Positions 22,323 through 33,125 of a stretch of 64,000 nt of DNA are shown here, piece by piece. A program made the position numbers and the translations under genes. The stretch lies in assembly GCA_030435675.1 (NCBI GenBank), contig CM059624.1:16082769-16146768 (forward strand). Reading direction: 5' to 3'. Source of the DNA: Steinernema hermaphroditum (lineage: Eukaryota; Nematoda; Chromadorea; Rhabditida; Steinernematidae). The notes beneath the pieces were generated by a model. The model ran no database searches, was not told where the DNA came from, and saw only the letters and a program-made list of their open reading frames with translations. The number at the start of each line of letters is the position of its first letter. The first letter of the stretch is position 1.

Positions 22323-25286
22323 TGGAAAAATACCGGTGCAGATTGTACGTTTTGTCGTCAAACGCTTGTTTGGATTTTGGGTTATCCTTTTATTTTTATT
22401 GGGTTGGTGCATAAATAGTGCGGATTTGTTTAAACACGTTTTAGAAACTTGCAGAACTTTTGACGCACCCTGTGCATTTAATGAAAACAATTTCGATTAC
22501 CATTTACCATTCAAATCTTTACTATCTACTTTGATTACTGCTTCCCATTTCGCTTGGCATACGGTCGGTACTGAGGGCGAAGAAGTTGCTGTTGAAAAGG
22601 CAAGATGTATGTAAAAGTATGCCACGGTGGGCAGGTAGAGGAAATCAGGTTGGGCAGCTTGACGGTCGTCGAAAAATCTGAAAAATGTCGCCTGCGCGTC
22701 GGCCTTACTGAAAAAGGAGATTTTTCTCCTTCACATCTTCAATACTCGTGCCCAATGCATCGTTCTCGTCTATTTCCGCATCAAAAGGTTCAGGTGATTA
22801 ATCCAAGACGCGTTCAGTTGCACCTGCACATCCAGGCGCGCGCTCTTTCAAGGTCTTCCCAATCGCCGTCGACAGGTTCTGTCACGTCTCGATGGAGTCA
22901 ACCGACTTGCTACACGGCCAGGATCAATCTGGTCTCCGTCCGCTACGGGATGTGCAGATAATAAGGCTCACATTCGACCTGGAAGATTTGCGTGCGTGTT
23001 TCTGCTCGATCTGAGACGGGCACCTTGAAAGGTTCCCTTGTAAGATGCATAAAGGCATCTTTGATAAATCCACCGCAAACATCCCCCCGTCATCTCACAA
23101 TCTACACATGTTGCTGGAAGTCAGTACGATATTTATTTGAGTAAATATGAATGCAATAAAGGTGTCAGTCAAAACTTGATGTTGTCGCGCGTTATCAGTT
23201 ACATCCTTTTCTTTCAATTTTCGTTCCCTTCTCCTTATGGTTACTCTGAAATAATTAAGTACGATAGAGCAAAGCAGAGAAAGATGAAGCTTACTCCGTC
23301 CATTATTTCTTCCACAGTCTTAAGGAAATCCGCACAAGTCTTCTTGTTTTGGAAGAGGCTGTATATGTAAAGGTCTATTTTATCATTCGCTCTAGAACAT
23401 TGAAGAGAGATAAAGATTAAGTTAATAACATGATTAATACCCTTTTCGATTCTCAAAAACAATCCGCTTTTCGTTGTTCTTCTTCGCTTCATCATGTTCA
23501 TCCAGGAACTGTTTCATATCAGTGTTTTTCACCAGCTACATTTCTTTTAGTTACGTCTACCAGTCGTCTCTACTTACTAGACTATTTACTTTCGTTAGAT
23601 ATTCGTTGTCCTGATCGGAATTGCCTGTCCACTCTTTATCGGTTTGAACCTTCACGTACCCTGTGGGTGTATCCTTCAGCGGAACACGGCGGAGAGGATT
23701 TCGGAGATTCAGAGGGCTATCCCTTGCGAGTGGGTTCCCTTCTCTGTCTTGCGGAGCACAAGCCTAAAAGAGGTATCGGGGTTGGCTGCTTAAAGAGCAG
23801 ACCTGCGAGGCGCTGATGAGGGTGATGAGCATAGCCAAATGCTTCAATCCGCACATGATCGGAAATGTGAAGGACCCTATTGTGGCGAGTTTTTGTATCT
23901 GGCCGGCTGGATTGTTCGCGTTTGGGAGGGGACACTGGAGACGGCGGGCGATTGATTCATCTTCTTTGTTTGACGCCTTGTTTCGGAGTTTCTTTTATGG
24001 AAATTAGAATTCCGCGCTATCGTGATTAATCGCATTTTTTGATAATTCGTCAAAATTTTCAATTCACGACGAGCGATATACAGCACGAGAGTATTCCTTA
24101 TGTTCGTCGATCCAGCGAATCGCTTTCTAGAGGCCTTTCCAGGGGAAATGCAACAAAGTGTTTTTGACAAAAATCGGTCAACATGTAATTTGTATCTTTG
24201 GCACGAAACGCCATTTAAAGCAGTGGAGGAACTGCTTGCTGACGATCAAAATAGAACTACATTCACTACGCACTCAATACGGCTATTGTTGTGTGCAACG
24301 TTACCTGTTACTGTATCAAAAAAGACACTGTATGCACATATAAGGCACAAGGTGCTGGCACAAAAACGTATATACTCAAATGTTCTCAGAAACGATTACA
24401 TTTTAATGGCGCATTACTGAGATATTCCCTTGGTTAAACAGGCTCCTTCTTTGCCCTTTTTAGTCGTAAAGTCATCCACTATGATGAATTTACAGGTTGG
24501 CCTATTTTCAAAAGCTTCCAAATGCAAAACTAAGATGGTCTAGAGAATCGATTTGACGGGAGCGTGATTGATTGAATTGGCAATATCGTGAGTCTTCACA
24601 AAGTTGCACCCACATAGTATAACAATCATTCATGTACCTCCCGCTCTGTTTGGTTCCTTGGTGTCATGGCTTCAAGTCTTGGGCATCGGAAGATGTTCAT
24701 GTTCGTACAAAACCAGCTTCCGTTTTGTTCATCTGACTATTACTGCGATTGAGCACAGACACTGCCGTTGCAAGCCATCAGATCTTTAGCTTTATTTATA
24801 CCCATATGTGAAGTCGGTGCTTGGTGATCACGACCAACTGAGCATTCACAGATGGCCTTGAAGAAGGTCACTTTCAGAAGAATCATTTGCTTAGCCGCGA
24901 GGAGCGTTAGAGGGGTTGGGTTCCTCTGCTGCATCGAGATCAAAGCGACACTTTTTTTTGGCCCATATCGTATTCCATGCTCTCTTTTTTTCCAAACCAG
25001 AAAAGGTCAGATTGTTACTCGATCGTTAACTGAACTTTTCAGGTGAATTAATTCCATTCAAACTCTGAGCACCCTGCATAATTAACGAAGTTCCAGTCTG
25101 GAGTTCGTAACGGTCGTCTGCATCATAATTCTATTTGACGGACTTCCACGATGTTGGAGAGCGGTCATAGAGTTGGCTGTGCCAACACAATTAACACAAT
25201 TGGTGCTTAGCAGTAATCCAATTAAGCACTCCTTTGTGGACGTGCACGTCAGTCACGACATCTAAGTTTGTCAGTCGTGCACAAGG
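22323..25286. other. Intergenic with unassigned open frames
   Basis: Open frames of 92-128 codons exist at 22336-22614, 22605-22961, 23430-23816 and 24100-24420 (all +), but none shows a domain I can name. The first starts just 5' of a mariner-like end. No RNA gene was recognised. Confidence 0.4.
22398..22430 (+). repeat. Solitary mariner-like terminal repeat
   Basis: GGGTTGGTGCATAAATAGTG followed by CGGATTTG closely resembles the terminal repeat of mariner elements (GGTTGGTGCAAAAGTAATTG then CGG). No matching inverted copy or transposase was found nearby, so it is probably the remnant of a deleted element. Confidence 0.4.
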
Positions 25287-27124
25287 ATGACGTCCAAATT
25301 TCTTGTCTCTGTATTGTGTGGCCCTTTTACTGCAGTGTCCACAGCGCTTTACATATACATAATTATTGTTATTATACGGCATCGCGAGCTTAGGGAGTCG
25401 GCTTTTTATATTATAAACGTGGTCATGGGAATCGTCGACATTGGAAGTGTAAGTTTCATCATTTAAATCTTTATTTTTTTATGAATAAGTTTCTAGATCT
25501 GGTCCATTTATCTCTTCCATAGAATTCCTGCTCTAGGACTCATCAGCTCATCCTACCTCTCCCTTGGTCCTCACAGCATATTCTCATTTATGTGCACGGA
25601 AGTGTTCGCGGCGTTCTCCAACTCACAAAAGTACCTTTTGATGGCGATAGGATTGAACAGATTCACGGCCGTTGTGACTCCTTCCATACACAAAAGAGTA
25701 CGAATAACATGGACCTCGTATTTTAATATCACAGCATTTAGGTTTGGTCCAAACAACATTGCGTTATCTTAGTGTTATGCATTGTGATTGTCAACGTGAT
25801 TCCGGCTGTTGTGGTGGAGTACGTCAGTCCGTCATATTATGAGGTGAAGAAAAATGATTCTGTAAGTCTTGATTACGATGAAGGGATCGTTTTGAAGCTA
25901 GAAACTCACATAGCTTCAGAAGAAAAGCATCGTTGGCATTCTAAACTTGTACAACTTATGGGTACATTCGCCAGATCGCTTGTTTGGCGGTTGGCTCATT
26001 GGCAGTGCTTGCCTATCACATTGGTCAAATTCCATTAAAACCAAATTCTTCGGGTCAAACGCCATAGACCGTTAGCCAGGGATGGCCATCGGTCGGATAT
26101 CCGTATCAGCCGTTCAACTGGATGGCCAACCAACTCAACCGTGACCGTGTTGACGGAACGGCTGGCACTAGACGTCAAGCAGCTCATGGCTCAACAGATC
26201 CGTCAACCGATTGATTCGTCCGTCAACAGAGAAAAAGCTGAATGCCGCTTACACACAGATCGCTTCTCTGTTCGTCTACGGTCTACGTCTACGGCAGAGA
26301 CCGAATGGGGTATCTGACAGGAGATCAGTTGAACGGCTGAGCTGACGGATCAATCGGCTGGCCAACCACTAGAACGGTTTGAGGATCGGCTCATGTTGAC
26401 GGCTGGTGCCAGCCGATCGGTCAACCGACTCACGGATCGGCTGAACGGTTATCCCATCTGTTCACCGATGCTATCCATCTCTGACCGTTAGCTATGAATT
26501 ATACCCTCTCATTTGTCATATCTCATCCTCTCACTCGCCTAGTTACTCATCAGTGCCCTTGCAAGATGGTTGACTTTTTTCAGTTCGGAGGAATTCGCTG
26601 CGAAATGGACAGTAAGACGCTGTACATCGCCAGCTTCTACTACACCGCGTACTTATCCGTGTTCTCCGCTACGGTCAACTGTTGTCTATATGGATTCATC
26701 GTCTGCACACTGTTTATCAACCAAAAAAATCTGAGAAGTGAGATTATCTTAGTCATCTCAGTACTTTGTCTGCTCTCAGATGCTAACGTCTTCACTATTA
26801 ACATATATCGGATAGAATTGAAGCTAACGATATGTGTCCTCTTCCACACCGTTCTACTGGTGCTCGATGGTGCTACTGTAACTTTGGCTTATCTTCTAGG
26901 CTACAAGGTCATTGAAATCAAATGAGATTGTTATGATAGTCTAATTTTAGGAATTCAAAGTAATGAATGAGATACTACAAGATCTGTTGTGTGGATGCAA
27001 TCCCTACCTTCTGCTTCTATTTTCAGCGCAGCTGAGGAAGAAAGTCTTCCAGTTTTCCATTTGGTCCCCGTCAACTACAACAAGTGATCCGGTGTTCTCG
27101 GCTGTTGGAAGAAATCCGCGATGA
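25287..27124 (+). CDS. Srv/Srg-like chemoreceptor A (7TM)
   Basis: Six exons, 25287-25448, 25497-25697, 25742-25861, 26584-26737, 26780-26907 and 26951-27124, join in frame to 312 residues. TM1 ends in RHRELRESAFYIIN, then GIVDIG. Exon 2 has IWSIYLFHR and the family signature QKYLLMAIGLNRFTAVVTPS with HKRVW across the next splice. The C-terminal exon has DLLCGCNPYLLLLFSAQLRK. This pattern (NRFTAV followed by P and W, late NPYLL) is that of nematode Srg-superfamily receptors, closest to Srv or Srg; the class is inferred. Intron 4 is 42 nt and stop-free, so it reads through if unspliced; paralogues B and C show it is an intron. Intron 3 (722 nt) carries a small transposon. The acceptor TTTGTCAG is 12 nt before the ATG; AATAAA is at about 27241. 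Confidence 0.88.
26077..26483. mobile_element. hAT-like foldback MITE in the receptor A intron
   Basis: The 407-bp element starts CAGGGATGG and ends CCATCTCTG, and is flanked on both sides by the same 9 bp, ACCGTTAGC (26068-26076 and 26484-26492). Its halves are imperfect inverted repeats over most of their length, with words such as CCGTTCAACTG, CAACCGATTGAT and GATCGGCTGAACGG recurring in both orientations. There is no coding capacity. CAGRG ends suggest hAT; a 9-bp duplication is one longer than the usual 8. It sits wholly in intron 3 and does not touch the splice sites. Confidence 0.75.
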
Positions 27125-29217
27125 ATTACCGGTGTGGAGCCAAATGCTCCCTGTTCGAGATTTTGTTACCTATAATCATCAAACTCTTCCTTGCGAATCA
27201 ATTTCATCTCTATTTCGTTGTTTATGACTTGTTTTGCTTTCAATAAAAGGTAATCTGCATACGCAGGCCTCGATATCGCATACTGGCACACCTCCAGAAT
27301 CGAATCGTAGCTCTCTGGGCATTAATGTCACGCTGGAAAACTGCCTCCCATTTCACCACTAGCAACCACCTAAATATAGTGATTGAACAGCTCTGTCTAA
27401 TTGTTGCCTGGGCGCAAGGGTTTTTCGACTCGGATCTTCACGTATTCCTCACACGAGGAATCTGGGTGTTCCCCCACAGAGTACGTTCGGTAATACGTTG
27501 TAAAAGTACGTTCCGAATAATAATGATTACCTTTAGGGATATATTGATGTCTGTGCTAATGCATCCAGAGCGAATGCAAGAATATCTCATGTTATGCGTA
27601 AACAGATGCGCGTATGGAATGCGCGTTTGCCACTCGGTGAGTTCGTATCATATGGCTAACACTTCAGACGACTCATGAAATAGCCTTCTAGGATTCCCAG
27701 TGGCTGCGATATGAATTTCTCATGAATTTCTCACTATTCTATGTCCCGCAGGCTTGACATTGTATTCCGTCACAGGAAACGCACGAGCAAGCAGGGAATC
27801 CTATCTGTTGCATTTGGGTGCTTTAAGCATCTACAAAAATTACTTTTGGGCTTGCTGTAGCCACTAAAATATAGCTCAACTGTGATTCCGAATTTCATCC
27901 AATTTCGTGTCTAACATATTCAACCTCCCTATGTAAAACTTGCCGTTAAAACAACGCATTCTATCTTATAGAATTTACTGTGCTCATAGTTCTGTACTGA
28001 CGCCACTTAATCAATGTGCCTAGCGTACCGTGCTGCGTGGAGAGTATTATTTGAAATTAAGGTGTTGTTTAAACAAAGTCTTGAAAATAGGGTGTTGCTC
28101 TTGCGGTCGTAATTGCATCTAAAGTCCAGATCGAGTTGAGAATACAAAACATAAATGGAGAGTGGTAATGACATAATTTATAAATTTAATCGTTTTAATT
28201 TCCCAATTACGTTTTTCTGCCCGGACTCATTATTTTGATTGTGATTACCAAACAACACCCTCATTTCACGACTTCTTAAAACAGAACCGTAATTTCACTA
28301 CTAAATCCTTTTTACGTTTTGCAACTCTTTCTTCACCCCAACTGGTACCCTTCCCAAAACATCTGTTCTTATAGCGCACTGGTGACTAACGCACTGATGC
28401 AACTGATGATTGATGTCGATCAGCAAACACGGAAATGCTTTTTCCATATGTATGCGAAAGCAGAAGGTGCAGGTGATTCAGTGATTCAAGGCGCCAGTTG
28501 CAAAGTTTTACGATAACATGGGTATGCACTTTGTGTTCACTTCCGCATTTGTGTCCAAAATGTAATTGTGAAAAGGCCTTTGGTGGTTCTCGTATAGTCG
28601 AGTAAATCAGCTCTGGATGCAAAATATAAAAAGCACCTGTTTATGGAAGAGCAGATGGCGGCAGGATCTCAATTAAGCTAACGAATCTTCGGAAGTCGCA
28701 AAACGAGACCTACCATAAACACCTCTGTAGATTGACGCGTTTTGTACGGTTGGCTGCTGTTCGATTTGAAGACCGATGTTTGCCTGCGATCCAGGAGACA
28801 TAGCCCATAGCGAGTTCATAGTGAGGCAAAACGTGCACCCCAAAATGGTTCTTTTTTCTTCTTTATGATAGTACTGTGAAAGTTTGTTGCACTGGGGAAT
28901 GCTGGATTTGAATAGGGCGGCCGACCGATACACCGGCCAGCTGCACCGTATAACCACGCATTCCATCAGACAACAACAAATCATGAAGGCCAGGTCACTC
29001 TGCAACGCGACAGCGCGCACCCACAAATTGCAAAAGTCGTTAGGGCCGCACTCCAAAAAGTTGAACTTAGAGATTCTTCACCATCCACCGTAATCTCCAG
29101 ATTTAGCACTGACTCACTACCATCTGCTCCGCTCGCTACCAAATCACACGACGTGTGTTTTATTCGAAAGCGACGAAGCGGCAGTCACGTCACAGTCACA
29201 GTCACGACGAAAGCGGC
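27125..29217. other. Intergenic, no gene recognised
   Basis: AATAAA at about 27241 is the likely end of receptor A. Open frames at 27325-27678 (+) and 28673-29056 (-) have no recognisable domain. GAATTTCTCAT is tandemly duplicated near 27712-27735. At 28896-28964, GGAATGC and GCATTCC bound a 69-nt tRNA-sized fold that is described separately. Confidence 0.45.
28896..28964 (-). repeat. tRNA-sized fold with 7-bp closing stem
   Basis: On the minus strand a perfect 7-bp stem GGAATGC/GCATTCC closes a 69-nt segment. It holds an A-box-like GTGGTTATACGGTG and a degenerate B-box CTATTCAAATCC. A central GGCCG/CGGCC stem has a 10-nt loop, too large for an anticodon arm, and the T stem does not pair. 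It is probably tRNA-derived and not functional. Confidence 0.3.
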
Positions 29218-29733
29218 AAGTCACGGTGGTGAGCGGTCGGTCCCTCCGGTCGCTCTTTGAGCGTCTGGTTGGTCTGATGGCAAACCCTATGGCATCTGTG
29301 AGTTTTCCGGCTTCCAGAGGGAATTGGGACACCCGGAAGCCGTAGTCCCACCACCGCTGATAACAAGATGTCCGACGCCAGGAATCCAGCTGCGTGAGAA
29401 GTCACCCGGAAGGTCGCCGACGCTCTGAGGACGCCACCCCCAGCGAAGACGCAACACCCGGACCACGGAATCATCTCTCCGAAGCAGATGCGAGCTCAGA
29501 AGCCTCCTCTGTGCCGCAAACGCCCCGAAAAGAAATATTCCGTTACCGTTTCTGGATTTTCGCCGATTCGCAGATGCCCCATGAAGCGCGCCGTCTACGA
29601 CCGGTTCGACGACTACACCACACCAGGGATGAAGCTGGCTGCAAAGTGATATCCTCTGTTGTCTATTTCCGGTGTCGTGCAAGGCGCAATGCCTTGGATT
29701 CACGAAATAAAGTAAAGTAAAGTAAAGTAAAGA
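29218..29733 (+). repeat. Composite repeat, 3' half (R1), near-complete
   Basis: From GAGCGGTCGGTCCCTCCGG to GAAATAAAGT plus four tandem AAAGT units. It matches 36228-36690 almost along its length: GGCAAACCC, GACACCCGGA, CGTAGTCCCACCACCGCTGA, AACAAGATGTCCGACG, CGAAGACGCAAC and GGTGTCGTGCAAGGCG are shared in order. The minus-strand open frames (29202-29934) show no conserved domain and shift frame between copies. The AATAAA plus short tandem tail looks like a retroposed 3' end, but see the inverted-end alternative. Confidence 0.75.
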
Positions 29734-30603
29734 CGAAGCATTCGGAATTTGGTTCAACGACTTCTTTGACTCCAGGCCTGCAGATCTTTTTATATAAGGA
29801 ATCGGAAATCCAGAGGAACCGCGAGAGTAGCGGACAGCAACAGTACATACCTTATTGATAGACTTACCGTAAATGTTTTTGTGAAAAATAAGGAACGTGT
29901 TCGAATAAAAAATCGGACAGAACTGTCTCCCCAACCCAATACAATGTTAAATCGTTGATGTTGCAGACGTTATATGACGGACCTTGATCCTAGAGCAGGC
30001 CAAAAAGAATCGCATACAAAAACTAGTAAGCTTCACATGACCCACTTAAGAAATTATCAGCACTACCCGAGGAACCATTAGAGAAGTCGATTATTTACTG
30101 GTTTATTGTGAATAAAGACTATTCGATGAGCACCAATCTTGGCGCCATCAGGGTTATTTGTTCAGCCTTTCGTGTGTTTACCAGCTGGAGGACACTGGTG
30201 CCTGCTTAGTTCTTTAGCGAAACCAGGGCCGTTTTTATTATTTTTAATCACTACGGCATAAGCTAACCATAACTTCTGTGCCACTGTGTGTAGTAAAAAC
30301 TGATTGATGCTTTAGAATGCTTCAATGAGAAGTTTTCTGTCCTCTTCCTATTTTTTTTGCTCCTAGCCATGAACTATGACATTCACACAGCGACGCACTT
30401 TTAAATTATATCATAGGCGTGGATACAGGAGTTCAACCTGGTAAAAACCGATCAAAGTTCACGTTATTTACGTTATGCTCCGCAATCTATGTACACATTT
30501 AGCGTCAGAATCAGTAATTGGACCACGGCGACTTTTGCGGAACTACGCAGTCCCGACCGATCGCCAAGTCCCTCCCACACATCCGGGCCCAGTGCTTGCT
30601 GCC
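29734..30603. other. Intergenic, upstream of rhodopsin-like receptor
   Basis: No gene or RNA is supported. It presumably contains the promoter of the receptor at 30604. An ACTACGCAG acceptor at about 30541-30549 lies upstream of the chosen ATG. Confidence 0.4.
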
Positions 30604-31875
30604 ATGGTGCCCTCTTGCACCAGCACCAGTTGTTCCATGGATCACTGCAACGACCCGGAACTTACGAAGAACTTCCCCGATAATCACATATATGATCTAC
30701 TTGATATGTGCAAGGTCAACATGGGCGTGGGAGGCGCAACTGCTCTCCTTAATATCCCGGTCATATTTGTCTTTTTGTCGAATAGCAGATTTCGTCAGGA
30801 TAATAAGGTAGTAGCCAACCGTAATATGCATGACTTCTAATCTCTAATTGCAGCTACTCATAGCACTAGCGATTGGAGACATGTGCAACTGTCTGGGGAT
30901 AGCCTTGATGGGCCTGGATCGTTTTCTTATCTACTCGTCGATCAGATCTGATTGTGATACTCCTGTTGAAACGTCGTGGACATGTGCCCGTAAGCCGTAC
31001 TTGGGAATCAGAGTGCTGGGGAATCTGTGGCCGCCGGCTGTCCAAGTCGTCATGGGCATGGAAAGAGCCTCGTCAGTACTGTTCCCTATCGCTTTCAAAC
31101 GTTACACGAATTTCAAGTCACACATGGCTCTTTTGCTCACGATTCTTTTCGCCACCATCTCGCTCGCCGTAGGCTACATAAACTCGTCGTTGGACAAAGT
31201 GAAGACAGTTAAAATGGATTGCGGAAGAGGCGCCGTCTTCAGCAAGCCATTCGCAACGTTTGTCTACCAAGCTGAAACTGTTGGGTATACGGTAGCTTTC
31301 GTGCTGAATATTATCGCTTTTGCAAAAGCTGTTCAGATCAAGAAGAGAATGTAAGTTTAGGGTATGCAACTTGCTGGGGTGTATAGTCGACTGTTTAGCA
31401 ACAATGCAAAGTCGAATCGAGACATCAGAAGAATACGGATTTGCCTGTTGGTTACTCTCTTGTCACTGGTCCTCGTGGCAGCGCCTAATGCGTATGGTAC
31501 ATTCCTCATCTATTTTGCAACAAAGGTAAGTCAAGTTTGCATCTATGATACAAAATGTAATCAATATATTGTTTTGAATCCCACAAAAACGATCAGTCAT
31601 AGCATGACGAGACCCAAACATTCCAGCGTACTTCAAACGACGAAGTCGGTATCAATCCAACGACCGTAATGACTTGTGCGAACAGCTCCCTCAACATCTT
31701 CATTTACCTCTTGCTCAACTCGGAATTTCGTGAGCGGCTCCTCGACCTCTTTCGCTGTCGGCGATCATCCACGCGAAACTCGGTGATCTCCGTGGGACCG
31801 TCCACGGCTCCCATCTCTATGCGCACGATTGCCTCTTCGCAAACATTTATCAAGCGGAACTCGACTCGACGATAA
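30604..31875 (+). CDS. Rhodopsin-like nematode GPCR
   Basis: Four exons, 30604-30807, 30854-31350, 31387-31525 and 31627-31875, join in frame to 362 residues. TM1 (GGATALLNIPVIFVFL), TM2 (LLIALAIGDMCNCLGIALMG), TM3 ending in VVMGMERASSVLFPIAFKRY (ER in place of DRY, then the usual F-P), TM4, TM5, TM6 (CLLVTLLSLVLVAAPNAYG) and TM7 (SSLNIFIYLLLNSEFRERLL) are all present, with a Ser/Thr/Arg-rich tail. The TM7 end is class-A like, so this belongs to the nematode rhodopsin-like sets (Srsx/Srbc-type); the ligand is unknown. Intron 2 is only 36 nt. The frame is open upstream to 30475, so the start is uncertain. AATAAA follows at about 31903. Confidence 0.82.
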
Positions 31876-32000
31876 CATTTAGGACAGTGCCTTTGAAGTG
31901 TCAAATAAAAATGCCTCGTAAAAAAAGCATGATTTCTATTTCCTTATGACAACATATGCATAGATCTTGTATAGCCATCGTCGGTTGTTTATACTCTTGC

Positions 32001-32395
32001 ATCAATAATGGCTTACGCCGTGCAAGGTGTTATACAAAGCACAATGATTAAGAATATCACACCGTAGTCATCGCTTATCTTTTTAAGATGAAGTCCATCA
32101 CTGGAGAGGATAAGAGATGGTTCCGATAGAGGGTCAAACGGAGAAGCACAGCGAATGGAGCGCTTCACAGCGATCCAATCTTCCGTTCAGCTGGCGACCC
32201 AGAACGCGGAACTTCAGCTGTTCTTCGAATTTGAGTGGCGGTGCGGGTGGAGTCGGGCGGTGGTGATTATCTTCTTGGAAAGACGGTGGAACTCCAGCTA
32301 CCTGATATTCCAGGCGTTCTGGGATCGTGGATCACTGCGCCAGCAACGACGGCCAAGAACGACCAAGCACTCAACTCATTCAGCGAACTTCAGAG
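32001..32395 (+). repeat. Composite repeat, 5' half (R2)
   Basis: It starts ATCAATAATGGCTTACGCCG and passes through GTGGAGTCGGGCGG, AAGACGGTGGAACT and CAACGACGGCCAAGAACGAC, all shared with 36709-37222. It is followed after about 70 bp by R1 in the same orientation, which is the best evidence that R2 and R1 are two halves of one element. Confidence 0.65.
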
Positions 32396-32464
32396 AGAGC
32401 GAACGCACTGGTCGCCACCGACACAAATGAAAGACCTGATTTTCATATTGATAAAAAATTGGAA

Positions 32465-32700
32465 AGAGGTCGGTCCTTCATCCGCTCTCTGAGCGTCTGG
32501 TTGGTCTGATGCAAGCCCTGTGGTAGTTGTGAGTGCTCCGGTTTCTAGAGGGAATTGGGACACTCGGAAGCCGTAGTCCCACCACCGCTGACAACAAGAT
32601 GTCCGACTCCAGGCGTCCGGCACACCACCACTGGTGAAGACGAAACTTGCGGACCTAGGGCCCATCTCTCCGAAGCAGATAGGCTTTGTGAATGTCACAA
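32465..32700 (+). repeat. Composite repeat, 3' half (R1), 3'-truncated
   Basis: GGTCGGTCCTTCATCCGCTC through GGAATTGGGACACTCGGAAG and AACAAGATGTCCGACTCCAG to CATCTCTCCGAAGCAGAT matches the first half of the R1 copy at 29218. The conserved tail with GTGTCGTGCAAGGCG is absent. Confidence 0.7.
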
Positions 32701-33125
32701 ATTCTTCGCGCCCATACAAACAGATTTTTTTTCCATTTCCGCCAAAGAAATCGGCAATCGGCCACTTATGCGACCACGTCCTCCATCTTACCTACGATAT
32801 CTGTTGCCATTTCGCTGTTTTCTCGCACTGACCGTGAGGTTAAACGAAGAAATGTCATAGTTAAACCATGTTAACATTCATAGCTTCAGCGCGAGTTCTC
32901 TATTTCTTGTGTTTGTTCCCTCTATTCTCATTCTATTTGTTATGTAAAGGTTTAATTACCCAAACTTCAGCTACCCGTCAAACTATTGTCCTGTGGCCTT
33001 TTCTATATCCCAGCTATGTCTGCCATTTACGCCGATACAATTGTGAATATAACAGACTTTATTATTCGAGTACTTAGTACTTAATCTGAGCAATCACCTA
33101 ACGGATAATGATTGTGTTATCGTTC

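Larger units (their letters stand above)
31876..33125. other. Intergenic, repeat-rich
   Basis: The interval is occupied by a nearly complete composite repeat (R2 then R1, 32001-32700). The remainder to 33125 shows no gene. Confidence 0.5.

Noticed and set aside
28673..29056. 127-codon open frame (-)
   Set aside because: No family resemblance; overlaps a tRNA-like fold and lacks splice or start context.
29202..29934. Open frames up to 215 codons (-) over R1
   Set aside because: The copy at 36228-36690 shifts frame and stops at other places, and no domain is recognisable. They are chance frames in a GC-rich repeat.
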